From contig JAAXZI010000234.1 of assembly GCA_012719955.1 (NCBI GenBank), positions 1-45,071 on the forward strand: a stretch of DNA of 45,071 nucleotides. The letters are read 5' to 3'. Under the pieces are notes generated by a model. The model saw nothing but the letters and a program-made list of their open reading frames with translations. It had not been told where the DNA came from and ran no database searches. Made by a program: the position numbers and the translations under genes. Positions 8,101-19,200 of this stretch are shown piece after piece; the first letter of the stretch is position 1; every line of letters starts with the position of its first letter. The DNA comes from Phycisphaerae bacterium. Its GTDB lineage: Bacteria > Planctomycetota > Phycisphaerae > UBA1845 > PWPN01.

Positions 8101-8632
8101 CACGGCCGGCACGGGAACAGATTCGACCAACTGCCCGCCGCTGGCGGTGGGCAACACGCCCTGGAACGGGGCCAACCCGCCGAAATATCTGGATGGCGCG
8201 TTCGATTCGGTGCAGGTGCTGACGGCGGAGGGCGAATGGGTAAGTGTCGAGAAAGGCGGGCGGGTCCATGTTGCGGCGGACCGGCCGGTTCTGGGGCGAA
8301 TCGAGGTGACGAATCTCGCCGAGGCCAGGTGGGTGGCGCCTTCGGCCGGGGGCAGTTACCCTCCTGAACCCCGAACCCCGAACCCTGAACCCTTCAACGG
8401 CGGGCAAGATGCCCGCCCTCCGAGTGGCAGCGCGTATCTGGTCGTGAAAGGCGAGCATGAGATGCGCGTGCCGCTCATGGCGGACGCGCCACGGTTTGGG
8501 ACGGCGGTGTTCGAGCGTGTCGAGCTGTCGCCCGGCGGGCTGAAGGCATCGGTGACGGTGACACTCACGTTCGAGGCGGCCGGCCGGACACCGTTTGGCG
8601 AGCGCTTCTCTCTGACCCTCGAACCGCGATAA
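5123..8632 (+). CDS. Large secreted multidomain glycoside hydrolase (clan GH-A-like)
   Basis: This 1169-residue exported protein has a signal peptide at residues 1-29 (hydrophobic LAVMVAVLAVAVPVVA, then ADDAP). Residues about 30-140 look like a class I glutamine-amidotransferase-like domain, as in some beta-galactosidases (LLVLPNAG, KYLKGGGDLIAL). Residues 145-300 look like a beta-sandwich binding module (FSFDDPESISGWE). An Ig-like stretch precedes a TIM barrel from about residue 567 (VRNGEFFLDGRRWRAHGVNY). Candidate catalytic acids are Glu701 in FDLAWEPMW and Glu865 in FIWAEAGMS, at the strand-4 and strand-7 positions expected for clan GH-A enzymes. Substrate is unknown, with beta-galactosidase or cellulase-like folds the nearest. 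The C-terminal beta domain carries an insert at about residues 1079-1101 made of repeat DNA (see 8366-8421). AAGGGA lies six bases before the ATG. Confidence 0.85.
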   Translation: MKDRSSRHTGWAALAVMVAVLAVAVPVVADDAPVAALFDFPPARVEPVLLEKLGEQLKSAGYSVISIDADLLCDPARLSADQIDLLVLPNAGVLPARAMGPVEKYLKGGGDLIALRTPMWQTALIEVAGQWTTREAYARSTAGQLPEHVLFSFDDPESISGWERSTNHPEVATRYEITADGPAPGRHALHVTIPNLDGWDTIGDHHLDRPFPEGHTLTVFSARGGPRTTRLVVEWVEKDGSRWMAVVPIFETWTRIALPPEAFTYWESVPARAKTRFRPENAAKLTVGLAFTHTGQVGGRHEFWIGPFGTAKPSPEYALLVEDFAPPVLDTLSPGYKLFECTQVARLDGVSSEFAFPRKGLPLPRQIRSPQPRPQGNGFDKRRDWRWIPLLEATSGGVNGWRGTPATMLVHAGGRYKGGIWASFGIGDPEWYLHEEVLTGIGRIARRIRDGLFLIDAGTDRYTYLEGQPVRLGARMVNLGRQTWSDVRLNLILDRIDGSRSLQESTRSVIHEERLTLEPGQKATRVFEESPAGTFADYVLRAVVTLSGAGESLGNDAYVYRPRPQKRFVTVRNGEFFLDGRRWRAHGVNYMPSSGIGAEDYHYFEHWLGAQSYDPAVIERDLQHVRDLGLNAVSIFIDHRIIAESNLLDFLRLAEKHDLKVNLSLRPGTPMDFQWPKIRELIEYHRLAENDTVFAFDLAWEPMWRGHNQRRPYDREWEAWIVERYGSVENAEKDWAFKVPRDADGKVTNPLPHQIDTDGQWRRMVAAYRRFLDTLLYQRYNAARRLVRSIAPHQFVSFRMAEAGNPTFKVDGWIAYDFPYLAGAVDMLAPEAYGRLGDWEKIKPAMFEAEYGRWAAPDKPFIWAEAGMSVWDLSHERSEPEQMENQAEYYRDFYRMLIASGADGVFYWWYPGGFRCHENSDYGIINPDGSDRAVTKVIREHAHKFLEGPSQKPVDYWIEFDRDAHTDGITGVYTTVGKEFWKALEDGRTPGLRTAGTGTDSTNCPPLAVGNTPWNGANPPKYLDGAFDSVQVLTAEGEWVSVEKGGRVHVAADRPVLGRIEVTNLAEARWVAPSAGGSYPPEPRTPNPEPFNGGQDARPPSGSAYLVVKGEHEMRVPLMADAPRFGTAVFERVELSPGGLKASVTVTLTFEAAGRTPFGERFSLTLEPR
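8366..8421. repeat. In-frame repeat insert: (GAACCCC)n plus family A palindrome
   Basis: A short run of GAACCCCGAACCCTGAACCC ends near 8391. It is followed at 8399-8421 by a family A palindrome in reverse orientation (GGCGGGCAAGATGCCCGCC). Both lie inside the coding sequence of the 1169-residue glycosidase and keep its frame, encoding PEPRTPNPEPFNGGQDARPP. Related GGGTTCAGAGCTCAGGGTTC DNA occurs between genes at 20618-20640. Confidence 0.85.
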
Positions 8633-8642
8633 CCGAAGAATT

Positions 8643-8740
8643 GAACCGCAGAGACGCAGAGGACACAGAGAAGAAGGCTGAAAGGAAAGTAACAGAGGAA
8701 GCGGAGAACCTGTTGGGCTCTCTGCTTCCTCTGTTTTCTC
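8643..8740. terminator. Probable bidirectional hairpin between convergent genes
   Basis: The arms are 8691-8707 (AACAGAGGAAGCGGAGA) and 8719-8735 (TCTCTGCTTCCTCTGTT), complementary at 16 of 17 positions with an 11-base loop. On the plus strand the right arm runs into TTTTCTCC. It sits between the stops of the convergent glycosidase (8632) and rhamnosidase (8826) genes, where a shared terminator is expected. The preceding 8643-8670 stretch (ACCGCAGAGACGCAGAGGAC) belongs to the same repeat type as 152-176, so the hairpin may be a captured repeat. Confidence 0.5.
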
Positions 8741-8825
8741 CTGTTGATGATTTCTCCCGGGCAGTCCGGCGGCTCCTCCGGGATTTGCTCAGCCTGCCTG
8801 CCGGCCGCTGGTCCCGGCAGCCGGG

Positions 8826-11672
8826 TCAGGGTCTGACCTTGAACTCATACTGGCCGGAGCCGACTTCGTATGCCGCGGCATTGTCCTTCCAGTCCTGGAA
8901 GCGCACGCCCGGAGCCTGGTCGGCGGGTTGGCCGCTTTCAAGGATCGTGGCGCCCTTGCTGGCCGGGACATAGACCACCGCGCGGACGTTTGGAGGAATG
9001 GTCACGCGCAGGGAGAAGGTATCACCCTCCTTTTGCCACTCGCTGCGGATCCTGCCGCGGATGGAGTTGTACTCGGCCTTCGCCCAGGTAAGGTCCCCGC
9101 CGGGGCGCGGATGGATGTAAACGCGGTCAAAGCCCCGGGCCGCCGGCGCGGGATTGATGCCGGCCACCACCTTGTAGAACCACTCGTCCACCGAGCCGAA
9201 CATGGGATGGTTATGCGAGAAGGTGTTGTCGCTGAACGCCCAGTGTTCCCAGAGCGTGGTCGCGCCGTTCTCAACCATGTGGCCCCAGCCGGGGAAGTCC
9301 TTTTGGGAAACAATGGTGTAGGCCACGTCCGGACGGCCGCGATCGCTGAGCACGTTCAACAGGAACTTGGTTCCGAAGATGCCAGTGCTGAGATGGCCCT
9401 TGTGCGTCGTGAGCACGTTGTCGATTAGGGCCTTCATGGCCGCGTCGGCCTCGGCGGCCGGGACCAGGCCCATGTAGAAGGCGATGGCCTGGCCGGCCTG
9501 GGTGAGCTCCTTGCCGTAAACGCCGGTGCCCGGCTTGAGATTTCTCTTGTTGAACGCCTCGCGGACCTGGGCGGCCACCTGGGCGTAGTGCCGGGCGTCG
9601 TCGGTCCGGCCGAGGATCTCGGCCAGCTCGGACATGAGCTTCAGATTGTAGAAGTAGAAGGCGGTGCCGGTGACGGCGGTAGGCTTGGGCACGACGCTCT
9701 CATGGTCGCTGAGGCCATTTTCAATCAGCCCGTCCTTGGCCTGGGATTGCAGGAAATCGACCCAGCGTTTGGCGGTGTCGTACTGCTCTTCGATCAACCG
9801 GCGATTGCCGTAGTACTGATACAGTTGCCGCAGCAGGACCGGGTGACCGCTGCCCCACTCCAGCGGGCCGGTGCCTTCGCCAAAGCCGGCATCGGCGATG
9901 CCCACGAAGGGGGCCGTCTCGGTGAGGCCCCCGTTGGGGCGGGCGGCGTCCTGATGATCGATGACCGCCTTGGCATAGAACTGGGCCATGTCAAAGTTGA
10001 AGAGGGCCATCTCGCTGGAGGCCACGATGTCGCCGCCGTAGCCGAACTTCTCGCGATGCGGGCAGTCGGACTGGACGCTGAACAGGTTGGACAGCAGCGT
10101 CCAGGGGATGATGCCGTGGATGCGATTGAAAAGCTCGTTGGAGCATTCAAAGGTGCCGACGGGCTCGACATTCGAGTTGAGGCGCAGACCCTCGATGGCA
10201 TCCATGGTGGGCTTGTCGGGCAGGCCGGTGAGCTCGACGTAGCGGAAGCCGTGGAAGGTGAAGCGCGGCGTATAGGTTTCGACGCCATCGCCCTTGCAGA
10301 TGTACGTCTCAGACTGATATGCCAGGTCGGGCGCGCCGGGGCCGCCGAGGCCTTTGGCCTTGATCTGGCCGGCGACGCTGGTCATGGGGTTGAGCGTGCC
10401 ATCAGGATAGAGCAGTTCTCCGTAGCGGAGCTTGACGGCGGTGCCGGCCGGGGCATTGACCTTCAGGCGGACCCATCCGGCGAAGTTCTGGCCCATGTCG
10501 AAAATATGGACGCCGGGCTTGGGCTCCTTGAGGGCCACGGGCTTGAGCGTTCGCGTGATCTTGATGGGTGGAGCGAACTGGGCCTGGAGCGGACCGACGG
10601 GCTCCGTGGAGAGGGCCACAGGCCGCCAGCCGGTCGGAGGGCGGGCATCTTGCCCGCCTTGTGTCGCCGCCGTCTCCTCAGATGAGGCGGGCAGGATGCC
10701 CGCCCCCCGGAAGCCGGGCTCGTTCCAGCCGGGTTGTTCCTTGCGGGCGTCGTAGACTTCACCCAGGTAGAGGTTGTTCTTGAGGATGGGCGAGTCGCCG
10801 AGCTGCCAGGTTTCGTCGGTCACGATGGAGTCGCGCGAGCCGTCGGTGTACTCGATGTTAAGTTGAAGGATGAACCGGGGCCGGCCCAGGGTCAGCGCCT
10901 TGCGGATATTGATATGGCCCCAGAAGCGCAGCGGCAGCGGGTTGTACCAGCCGTTGCCCACGATGGCCCCGGCGGCGTTTTTCCCTTCGCGCAGCAAGTC
11001 GGTCACGTCATAGGTCGAATAGAGCACGCGCTTGGAGTAGGTCGTCCAGCCGGGGTCCAGCACATGGTCGCCGACCCGCTTGCCGTTCAGGTATAACTCG
11101 TAATAGCCAAGGCCGGCCACGTAGGCGCGGGCCCGGGCGATCTTTTTGCTGGTCGCAAACTCCTTGCGGAACATGGGCGCGGGATCTTCAGCGTAGAAGT
11201 CTTCATCTTTGGTGGGAAGCGGTTTGTCGCTGCAGATCCATTTGCCGGTCCACTCGCCGGGCTCCAGCAAGGCCATCTCCCACCAGGCGGGCCGGCTCCA
11301 GGGGGAGGACCGCCCGTTGACGTCCCAGACGCGGACTTTCCACCAGACGCGCTGGCCGGAGCGGAGCGGCTGGCCGGCGTAAACCACGTGGAGGGAATCC
11401 TCGACGTCCAGCTTGCCGGTGTCCCACAGGTCGCCGCGATCCCGGGCCAGGATCTGTTCACTGGAAGCGACCAGCACCTGGCAGGCGGTCTGGCGGTCGC
11501 CCCGGACCGTCGATTCAAGCACCCAGCCGAGGCGCGGCTGCCGGGTATCGATGCCCAGTGGGTTCGTCTGGTATTCACAATGCAGGCGGGTGATTCTCAT
11601 CTCCGCCCGGACGAGGGCCGGGGTCATCCACAGAATTGACAAAGCACTTAATCCGATCAGGTACCGACGCAT
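8826..11672 (-). CDS. Secreted GH78 alpha-L-rhamnosidase
   Basis: This 948-residue exported enzyme should release terminal alpha-L-rhamnose from glycans. Residues 1-23 form a signal peptide (MRRYLIGLSALSILW, cleavage near VRA-EM). The N-terminal fibronectin-like part begins ITRLHCEYQTNPLGIDTRQPRLGW and includes VWWKVRVWDVNG. It is followed by the Bac_rhamnosid_N domain (FATSKKIARARAYVAGLGYYELYLNGKRVGD), the beta domain (FDMGQNFAGWVRLKV) and the six-hairpin catalytic barrel from about residue 515. The barrel holds QSDCPHREKFGYGGD, matching the GH78 DCPxRxE...GD signature (Asp536). A C-terminal beta domain closes the protein. A GGAGG lies eight bases before the ATG. Residues about 321-346 (RGAGILPASS...GGQDARPP) are encoded by two family A repeats, a departure from normal family sequence. 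Confidence 0.95.
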   Translation of the reverse strand: MRRYLIGLSALSILWMTPALVRAEMRITRLHCEYQTNPLGIDTRQPRLGWVLESTVRGDRQTACQVLVASSEQILARDRGDLWDTGKLDVEDSLHVVYAGQPLRSGQRVWWKVRVWDVNGRSSPWSRPAWWEMALLEPGEWTGKWICSDKPLPTKDEDFYAEDPAPMFRKEFATSKKIARARAYVAGLGYYELYLNGKRVGDHVLDPGWTTYSKRVLYSTYDVTDLLREGKNAAGAIVGNGWYNPLPLRFWGHINIRKALTLGRPRFILQLNIEYTDGSRDSIVTDETWQLGDSPILKNNLYLGEVYDARKEQPGWNEPGFRGAGILPASSEETAATQGGQDARPPTGWRPVALSTEPVGPLQAQFAPPIKITRTLKPVALKEPKPGVHIFDMGQNFAGWVRLKVNAPAGTAVKLRYGELLYPDGTLNPMTSVAGQIKAKGLGGPGAPDLAYQSETYICKGDGVETYTPRFTFHGFRYVELTGLPDKPTMDAIEGLRLNSNVEPVGTFECSNELFNRIHGIIPWTLLSNLFSVQSDCPHREKFGYGGDIVASSEMALFNFDMAQFYAKAVIDHQDAARPNGGLTETAPFVGIADAGFGEGTGPLEWGSGHPVLLRQLYQYYGNRRLIEEQYDTAKRWVDFLQSQAKDGLIENGLSDHESVVPKPTAVTGTAFYFYNLKLMSELAEILGRTDDARHYAQVAAQVREAFNKRNLKPGTGVYGKELTQAGQAIAFYMGLVPAAEADAAMKALIDNVLTTHKGHLSTGIFGTKFLLNVLSDRGRPDVAYTIVSQKDFPGWGHMVENGATTLWEHWAFSDNTFSHNHPMFGSVDEWFYKVVAGINPAPAARGFDRVYIHPRPGGDLTWAKAEYNSIRGRIRSEWQKEGDTFSLRVTIPPNVRAVVYVPASKGATILESGQPADQAPGVRFQDWKDNAAAYEVGSGQYEFKVRP
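10636..10704. repeat. Two family A palindromes inserted in frame in the rhamnosidase gene
   Basis: Copies lie at 10636-10658 (GGCGGGCATCTTGCCCGCC core) and 10686-10704 (GGCGGGCAGGATGCCCGCC), in opposite orientation, separated by 27 bases. Together they form a large inverted pair within the coding region. On the coding (minus) strand they read RGAGILPAS and GGQDARPP without a stop or frameshift. The two-palindromes-in-opposite-orientation layout resembles a BIME unit. Confidence 0.88.
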
Positions 11673-11846
11673 TCACTGTTCCTCCACTCGCGAGTCTGAT
11701 TCTCTCTTCCCCCACCCGGCATGTTCCTCCGTCGGGATGCCGGCCAGCAAGCCTGGCGCCCGACGGGAAACCATTTTCTCATAACGCCTCCGGCGTTCTG
11801 TCCGCGGACCGGCGAACAGAACGCGAGAAGGACGGGTGCTTCAACA

Positions 11847-13847
<2,001 letters not shown>

Positions 13848-14016
13848 GATACCTGGTTCTCCTCTTCGCGAACGATGGACTGCAACCTCACGGGAAAGGA
13901 TTCCCGGGTCGTGGTTATTTCCCATTCCTCTGCCGTCACTTCGCGGCCCCCTGCCCTGGCCCAAGGGCCGTGCGAGGTGTCGAGACCGCAAAGAGCACGA
14001 TGTGTTCGGCTGCCGC

Positions 14017-15225
14017 TTACTGGCGGCAGTAACGCTCCCACAGTTGTACCATTTCTTCCGGCGGAAGCCAGTCGCCTTCGGTCATCTCCATGCCGCGGCA
14101 CTTGGGCATGAAGATCAGTGTCATTTCCGCGCCTTTCAGGTAGCCGGCCACACGCTGCAGGTAAGCGGGCACGGCCTCATCCGGCTCGCGGACCGGGCCA
14201 CCGTAACAGAATTTGTCAGCGGCGGCAAAACGCGGCAGCAGGGTGGCGAAGTCGTAGTAATGCGGCTCGCCCAGATTGACCCCGCGGATCTCGGGGGCGT
14301 CGAGATAAAACTGCATCTGGTGGGAGATGTCTCCGCAACTGTGGACCCAGCCGCCGCCGAAGGGGGCGAGGCACTTGCGAACATAAGGCAGAGAGAACTC
14401 CTCGTACTGCGCCGGCGAGAGCATGATGCTGACGTCGTCCACCACGCGGGCCCCGCCGCCCTCCATGTAGAGGGCGCCGTGCCAGCCGCCGTCGAGCGGT
14501 TCGCCGAGCTCCGCTTTGAGCCGCCTGCTGAGCCGGATGTAGACCTCGCTGACCACCTCCATCAGCCGGTGGTAGTAATCCGGATCGTCGGCCATGTCGA
14601 AGAAAATGTCCTGGCCGCGAAGCAGGAAGGCGGTGTTCATCGGCCCCTGCAGGTCGGGCATGAACACGTGCACCTGGGGAAAATCCTTAAGTGTCTCCCG
14701 GGCCAGGTGGATGAATTCGATGACCCGGGGGATCAGGCCGATCCTGTCCAAGGCATCGAGGTCCACGTCGAGCAGCCGTTCGCGCGGAGGTTTCTCCTCC
14801 ACCCACGGCATGTCGTTTTCCGGGGCGTGGACCTTGCAGCCGAAGATGCTTGCCAGCGTGCCGACGCCGAAATTGGGCCGGAAAGAGAGCTGGGCATCGC
14901 CGGGCGTGCGCGACCAGCCGATCATGTCCCATAGCGATTCGATGAGCATCTTGCGCGGGTCGTGAAACTGCTCGCCCATGGGGTAGTGATCGAACTGGTG
15001 GTACTCGGGCACCGGCGGGCCGCCGCGAAGCTGGTGCTCGCAGTTGCGCAGATGCTGGGGACCGACACGTTTGGTGACCTGAAGCGACTCGATGCGCCCC
15101 AGGAGGATGGGCGGGCGATCCGGTCGCTGGCGGCGCCAGATGGCGGCCTGACGGCGCCGGCCGGCTTCGAGGCGCTCAGCGTCGATGTGAAGCAGGTCCA
15201 GAAGCTGACTCAGATCAGGATACAT
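14017..15225 (-). CDS. Uroporphyrinogen decarboxylase (URO-D) superfamily protein
   Basis: This 402-residue soluble protein has the TIM-barrel pattern of URO-D-superfamily proteins, which include methylcobalamin:coenzyme M methyltransferases. Supporting segments are FRPNFGVGTLASIFGC, VFMPDLQGPMNTAFLLRG, FFDMADDPDYYHRLMEVV, LSPAQYEEFSLPYVRKCLAPFGG and the WVHSCGDISHQM segment. His-Cys in this last one is where methyltransferase members bind zinc. It is longer than HemE (about 350 residues), and no haem genes are nearby, so a role in haem synthesis is unlikely. Cys in KVHAPEN-preceding FGCK and in FMPKCRGMEM are further candidates for metal contacts. GGGAG lies seven bases before the ATG. The SIS gene upstream is 51 bases away, pointing to a shared transcript. 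Confidence 0.85.
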   Translation of the reverse strand: MYPDLSQLLDLLHIDAERLEAGRRRQAAIWRRQRPDRPPILLGRIESLQVTKRVGPQHLRNCEHQLRGGPPVPEYHQFDHYPMGEQFHDPRKMLIESLWDMIGWSRTPGDAQLSFRPNFGVGTLASIFGCKVHAPENDMPWVEEKPPRERLLDVDLDALDRIGLIPRVIEFIHLARETLKDFPQVHVFMPDLQGPMNTAFLLRGQDIFFDMADDPDYYHRLMEVVSEVYIRLSRRLKAELGEPLDGGWHGALYMEGGGARVVDDVSIMLSPAQYEEFSLPYVRKCLAPFGGGWVHSCGDISHQMQFYLDAPEIRGVNLGEPHYYDFATLLPRFAAADKFCYGGPVREPDEAVPAYLQRVAGYLKGAEMTLIFMPKCRGMEMTEGDWLPPEEMVQLWERYCRQ

Positions 15226-15276
15226 TTAGCGGCTCCCGCAGCATGATAAAGGCGGCCAGATATCTGTCCTTTCGGC

Positions 15277-16038
15277 TTACAAGTGCTTCACGCGACCACC
15301 GTATCGGGCCCACAGACGGGCATTACTCACGCCGTAGTCGGGGGTGTTGATGCTGCGGATCACGGGTGCGTCGAAGCCAGCGGCAAGCAGCTTCTGGGTG
15401 GCTGTGGCCAGCAAGGCGTGCAGGGTGAAGCTCAACAGCACGCCGCTGCTGGGCGCTACCGGGAACGGACAGCCTTCAAAGCGCAGCAGCGCGTCGCCCA
15501 TGGGCATGGGCACGTCGATGAGCACTTCGTGCGGCGCATCGGCGGCGTTGAGTTTCGTCGGGTGCCGGCTGGGGTGGTCCAGCGGGATCTCGCGGGCGCA
15601 GGCTGTGGAGGTCAGCAGGATCACGCGCAGACCGCGTTGGGCCGCCTGGAGCAGCGTCTCAATCGTGAAACCGTTCATGCCGTAGAGATTGGCGACGATC
15701 AACGGATCGCCCGCCTGGAGCGGATACATGTCCAGCAGGGCCGCCACCGGCTCGGCGCGCTGCTCCTGGGCGGTGACATAGCGGACGCCGCTTTCCATCG
15801 GCAACGCGAAGATCGGATTGATATTGGCCAGCCCGCCGGCCCGGAAAAAGCCGTCCTCGGCGGCCAGACGCGAGTGCACGCCGGTGCCGATCAGGTGGAT
15901 CAGGCGATCTTCACGGGTTGCCTGGGCGAGGATCTCGGCCCCCTTCTCGATGGCGGGCGCCTGGGTTTGCTCGATCCACTCCATTCGCTCCTGGAGCCGG
16001 GTTCGGTATTCGTGAATGACGGAAGATTCGGTAGCCAT
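15277..16038 (-). CDS. SIS-domain sugar-phosphate-binding protein
   Basis: This 253-residue cytoplasmic protein has the SIS (sugar isomerase) fold. HLIGTGVHSRLAAEDGFFRAGG is the first phosphosugar-binding loop, and GDPLIVANLYGMNGFTIETLLQAAQRGLRVILLTST is the second strand-loop-helix, where GxNGxT stands in for the common SxSGxT. It matches the group of SIS proteins with an N-terminal helix ending in an EQ-x(5)-A-A pattern (EWIEQTQAPAIEKGAEILAQA). Members bind phosphosugars as isomerases, etherases or regulators. The lack of a helix-turn-helix domain rules out an RpiR-type regulator. It is followed by the URO-D gene after 51 bases. An AGGAG is present but about 13 bases from the ATG. Confidence 0.85.
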   Translation of the reverse strand: MATESSVIHEYRTRLQERMEWIEQTQAPAIEKGAEILAQATREDRLIHLIGTGVHSRLAAEDGFFRAGGLANINPIFALPMESGVRYVTAQEQRAEPVAALLDMYPLQAGDPLIVANLYGMNGFTIETLLQAAQRGLRVILLTSTACAREIPLDHPSRHPTKLNAADAPHEVLIDVPMPMGDALLRFEGCPFPVAPSSGVLLSFTLHALLATATQKLLAAGFDAPVIRSINTPDYGVSNARLWARYGGRVKHL

Positions 16039-16203
16039 GTCTGTCTCGATTACTCCTGGTGGTTCAAAACCACCACAGCATGACCGCTGCGGGTGGATTT
16101 GGCAACTCCAGGCTGCGGGGGGAAAGTGTGAACGTGGGAAAGTGGGAAGGTGCGAAAGTGGATCTGCGGACTCCCGTTTGGGATGAGAGCGTGAGCTCCG
16201 CGT

Positions 16204-19200
16204 CTACTTGCGTTTTTCCAGCACCGACTCAGCAATGAGATCGCAGACTTCCGGCGAGCGCGTTTTCTTCGCGGCGGCGAGGGCCGGGCCGAGGATGCGA
16301 GCTTGCACCGCCTCATCGCCCAGTTGCCCGTTCAGCCGCTTCAGGGCGGCCGTCACTACTCCACGGTAGCTCTCGTGGGTCACGATGCGGTCGCCACGGT
16401 AACCGGTGCGTTCCAGGTAGCTGGCCGCGCTCATGAAGTAGTCAGTGAGCGCTGTGACAAGCTCAGCGTCGCCGGCGTTCGCCTCGACCTGTCGGGCAAA
16501 GCGGACCGCGTGAGCGTGGATCTCCAGCATGGCCGCGAGGTCTTCCAGGATCCGCGGCTGCCAATCGCCGATGAGAACCGCCAGCGGCCCCTTCGCCGAG
16601 GGATCGCCGGCCAATTCGCGTAAGCGAACAGCCAGATTGAAGCAAGGCTCGGGGCGATCCTCCGACAACGCCAGCCAGGCCTTCTTGAGCGTTTCGGGTT
16701 CCCGACTGAGCAGCCCACGGGCCAGCCGGTCGAGTACTTCGTCGGCCTCGGTGGCCGGATTGACACCCCAGGCCGCGCCGGCCAGGGCGGCGATATTGGG
16801 CAATTGGGCCAGCGGGGTTTGGGTGTTGCCCTGGATGGCGGTGATGCCGTGGGAGGCGGCGATTTGGGCGGCCTCGGCGATGCCGATGAAGCGAAGCTCG
16901 GTGAGCGGGCCGGCGGGCTCGGTCTCCAACAGGTTGTACGGGAAGTAGACCGCCTTATCGAGCAGGGCCAGCTCTTTGCAGGCCTCCAGATGCCCAGGCA
17001 GGCACACGAGCAATTGCCAGGGGCCGTGCAGCTCCGTGTTGATCTGACCGATGGTGTCGCGCCAATTTTTCTCCACCGACCCGGTGCCCCAACCATACCA
17101 CATCCAGTAAATGAGCGGCTGTTCGGTGGGCCGGCGGCCGTACCGGTCGATCAGTTCGCGGTGGCCTTTGAGGATCTCGACAAATTCCCGGGACGGGCTG
17201 CCCTTCCACCCGCCGGGGTCGCTGTCAATGACCCAATAGCCGTCCGCGTGGGGAACCGTCTTGTAGAGATCGCTGCGGTATTCCAGGATCCGGGCCAGAG
17301 CCGCGCGGTCGCCGGGGTCGAGCCGCTTTTCAAAGTCGAAGTATTCGCGTTTCTCGATGGGCACGCCGCGGGCATCTTCGGTGATGTTGTTGGGGCAGCT
17401 TCCGAGGATGACTTTCATGCCCCGCTGCTGGTGGGCGTAGTCCACAATCTCCGCGTACCGCTTCAGGTAAGCCTGGTCCTCGGGGCTCAAGGGGTGCGGC
17501 AGCAATTCCATCATGGGCCAGATCTGGATGGTGTTGAAGCCCAGGCAGGCAAGCAGATCGATGTAGCGCTGCCAGTCCTCCAGCGTCCAGGAGCGCAGGG
17601 CGTACGGGCGGTTGTAGGCCCAGTGCAGATGGGCGTACATGCCGCGGGCGGAGAATTTCGGGGTCTTCCTGATCTCCAGCGGGACCTCCAGGGTGACATC
17701 GGCTGGGGCCATGCGGAGATGGTGGATGAGCTCGGCAAGGCCGTATTTGAGGCCGGCGGGCGCTCCTTCGATCCTGACGACCACGCGCTCGCGACTGCCG
17801 TCCGGCTCCAGGCGGGCGGTGAGCGTAAACGACTCGCTGTTTCCATCGTCCCACTGCCCGACCGCGATGTCGAAGTCCTGATCGGTGCGGGAACGCACGA
17901 GGCGGCGGAGGTCGTCGATAGCCCGAACCAGGAACGCCGGTGTCTCTACGGACGGTGCCGCCGGGCCATCGCGGCCTACCTGAATCCGGCAGCCGCGCAG
18001 GGAGGCCCGTGGCGGCGCTTTCCAGTCGCGGACTTCGCGATCGTCAAGCAACTCCTCGGTAAGCTCCTTGCCCAGCAGGTAGTGCTTGCGGTCGGGATAC
18101 CAGAAATAGACCTTGCCCTCGTACTCGAAGAGACTCGGATAGGTACCGATCTGGGTCTGGGCGACAGGGCCGTCGGGGATGCCCCCATTGTCAGCCAGGA
18201 GCCGCGGACGGGTGAATACGAGGGGATGGTCCGGGTCGGCGATCTCCCGCCCTACCGCCACGAACACCGGCCGGCGGTTCTTCCGGCTGTCGGAGGGGCT
18301 GGTTCCGCCGAAAGCGCTCCCGTCGTTGTTGTGGAAGATCAGCACGAAGCGCCCGTCGCGCAGCTTATACAGCGGGCAGGGCGCCAGGGGCTGCTTGACC
18401 TTTTCTCCGCCAGGCCGGTAGCGCAATGGCCGGGGACGATCCCACATTTGGCCGCGATCGTTGGAGAGCGCGTAGTAGATGTAGCCGGTCCGCGTCCGCA
18501 TGATGGTGACGAACCGGCCATCGCTCAATTCCTGAATGGTCGGTTCCTGGGCCACGCTGATGGCCGGCTTGTCCGGCCGGGGCACGCGCAGCCCGTGCTG
18601 GCCCTCCGGGAGGGTCGTGACGGTCAGCTTGCTGCCGTCGCGTTCGGTGAGGAGGTTGTCAAAACGAAGAAACCAGATCTCCGAATCACGGTCGAACAGG
18701 CCGCCCTCGGGCTGGATCGTCTTGCTGGTCCAGCGGGTGAACCCGACGATGACCTCGCCCCGGGAGGTGATGATGGGAGCCTGATAGACGACCCAGTTTT
18801 CCGGGGAGCCCGGCTCGGGGTTGGAAATGGCCGATTTGCGGATCTGCAAAGTGTGCACGTCGGACCAGGTCCGACCATCGTCGTCGGACCACTTGTAGGC
18901 CAGGGCCCCGGTAGTGTCTTCGCGGGCATCGGTGATGCCGACGTTCTGGTTCCAGAAGAGGTAGATGCGTCCGGTTTCCGGCACGACCACGGGGAACTGC
19001 CAGGATGCCATCCGGCCATGCGCATCGGCCGGGCCGCCGGCGACGGTCACCGGCCGGGACCAGGTTCGTCCGCGATCCTCGCTCCGGCTCATGGCCACGT
19101 GCTGGTCGGGATTATTCTCCCGCGTGCTCATGGTCCAAAAGGCCAGGAACGTACCGGCCTTCGTGGGCGTGACCAGGAAATGCTGGTTGCTGCCGTCGGG

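Noticed and set aside
6617..8458. A 613-codon minus-strand frame
   Set aside because: It is antisense to the barrel part of the large glycosidase, where catalytic-type motifs confirm the plus frame. The Arg/Pro/His-rich composition is typical of a shadow frame.
14017..15225. Calling the URO-D protein HemE (haem synthesis)
   Set aside because: No other haem genes are nearby, the length exceeds HemE, and the sequence fits the methyltransferase-like branch better.
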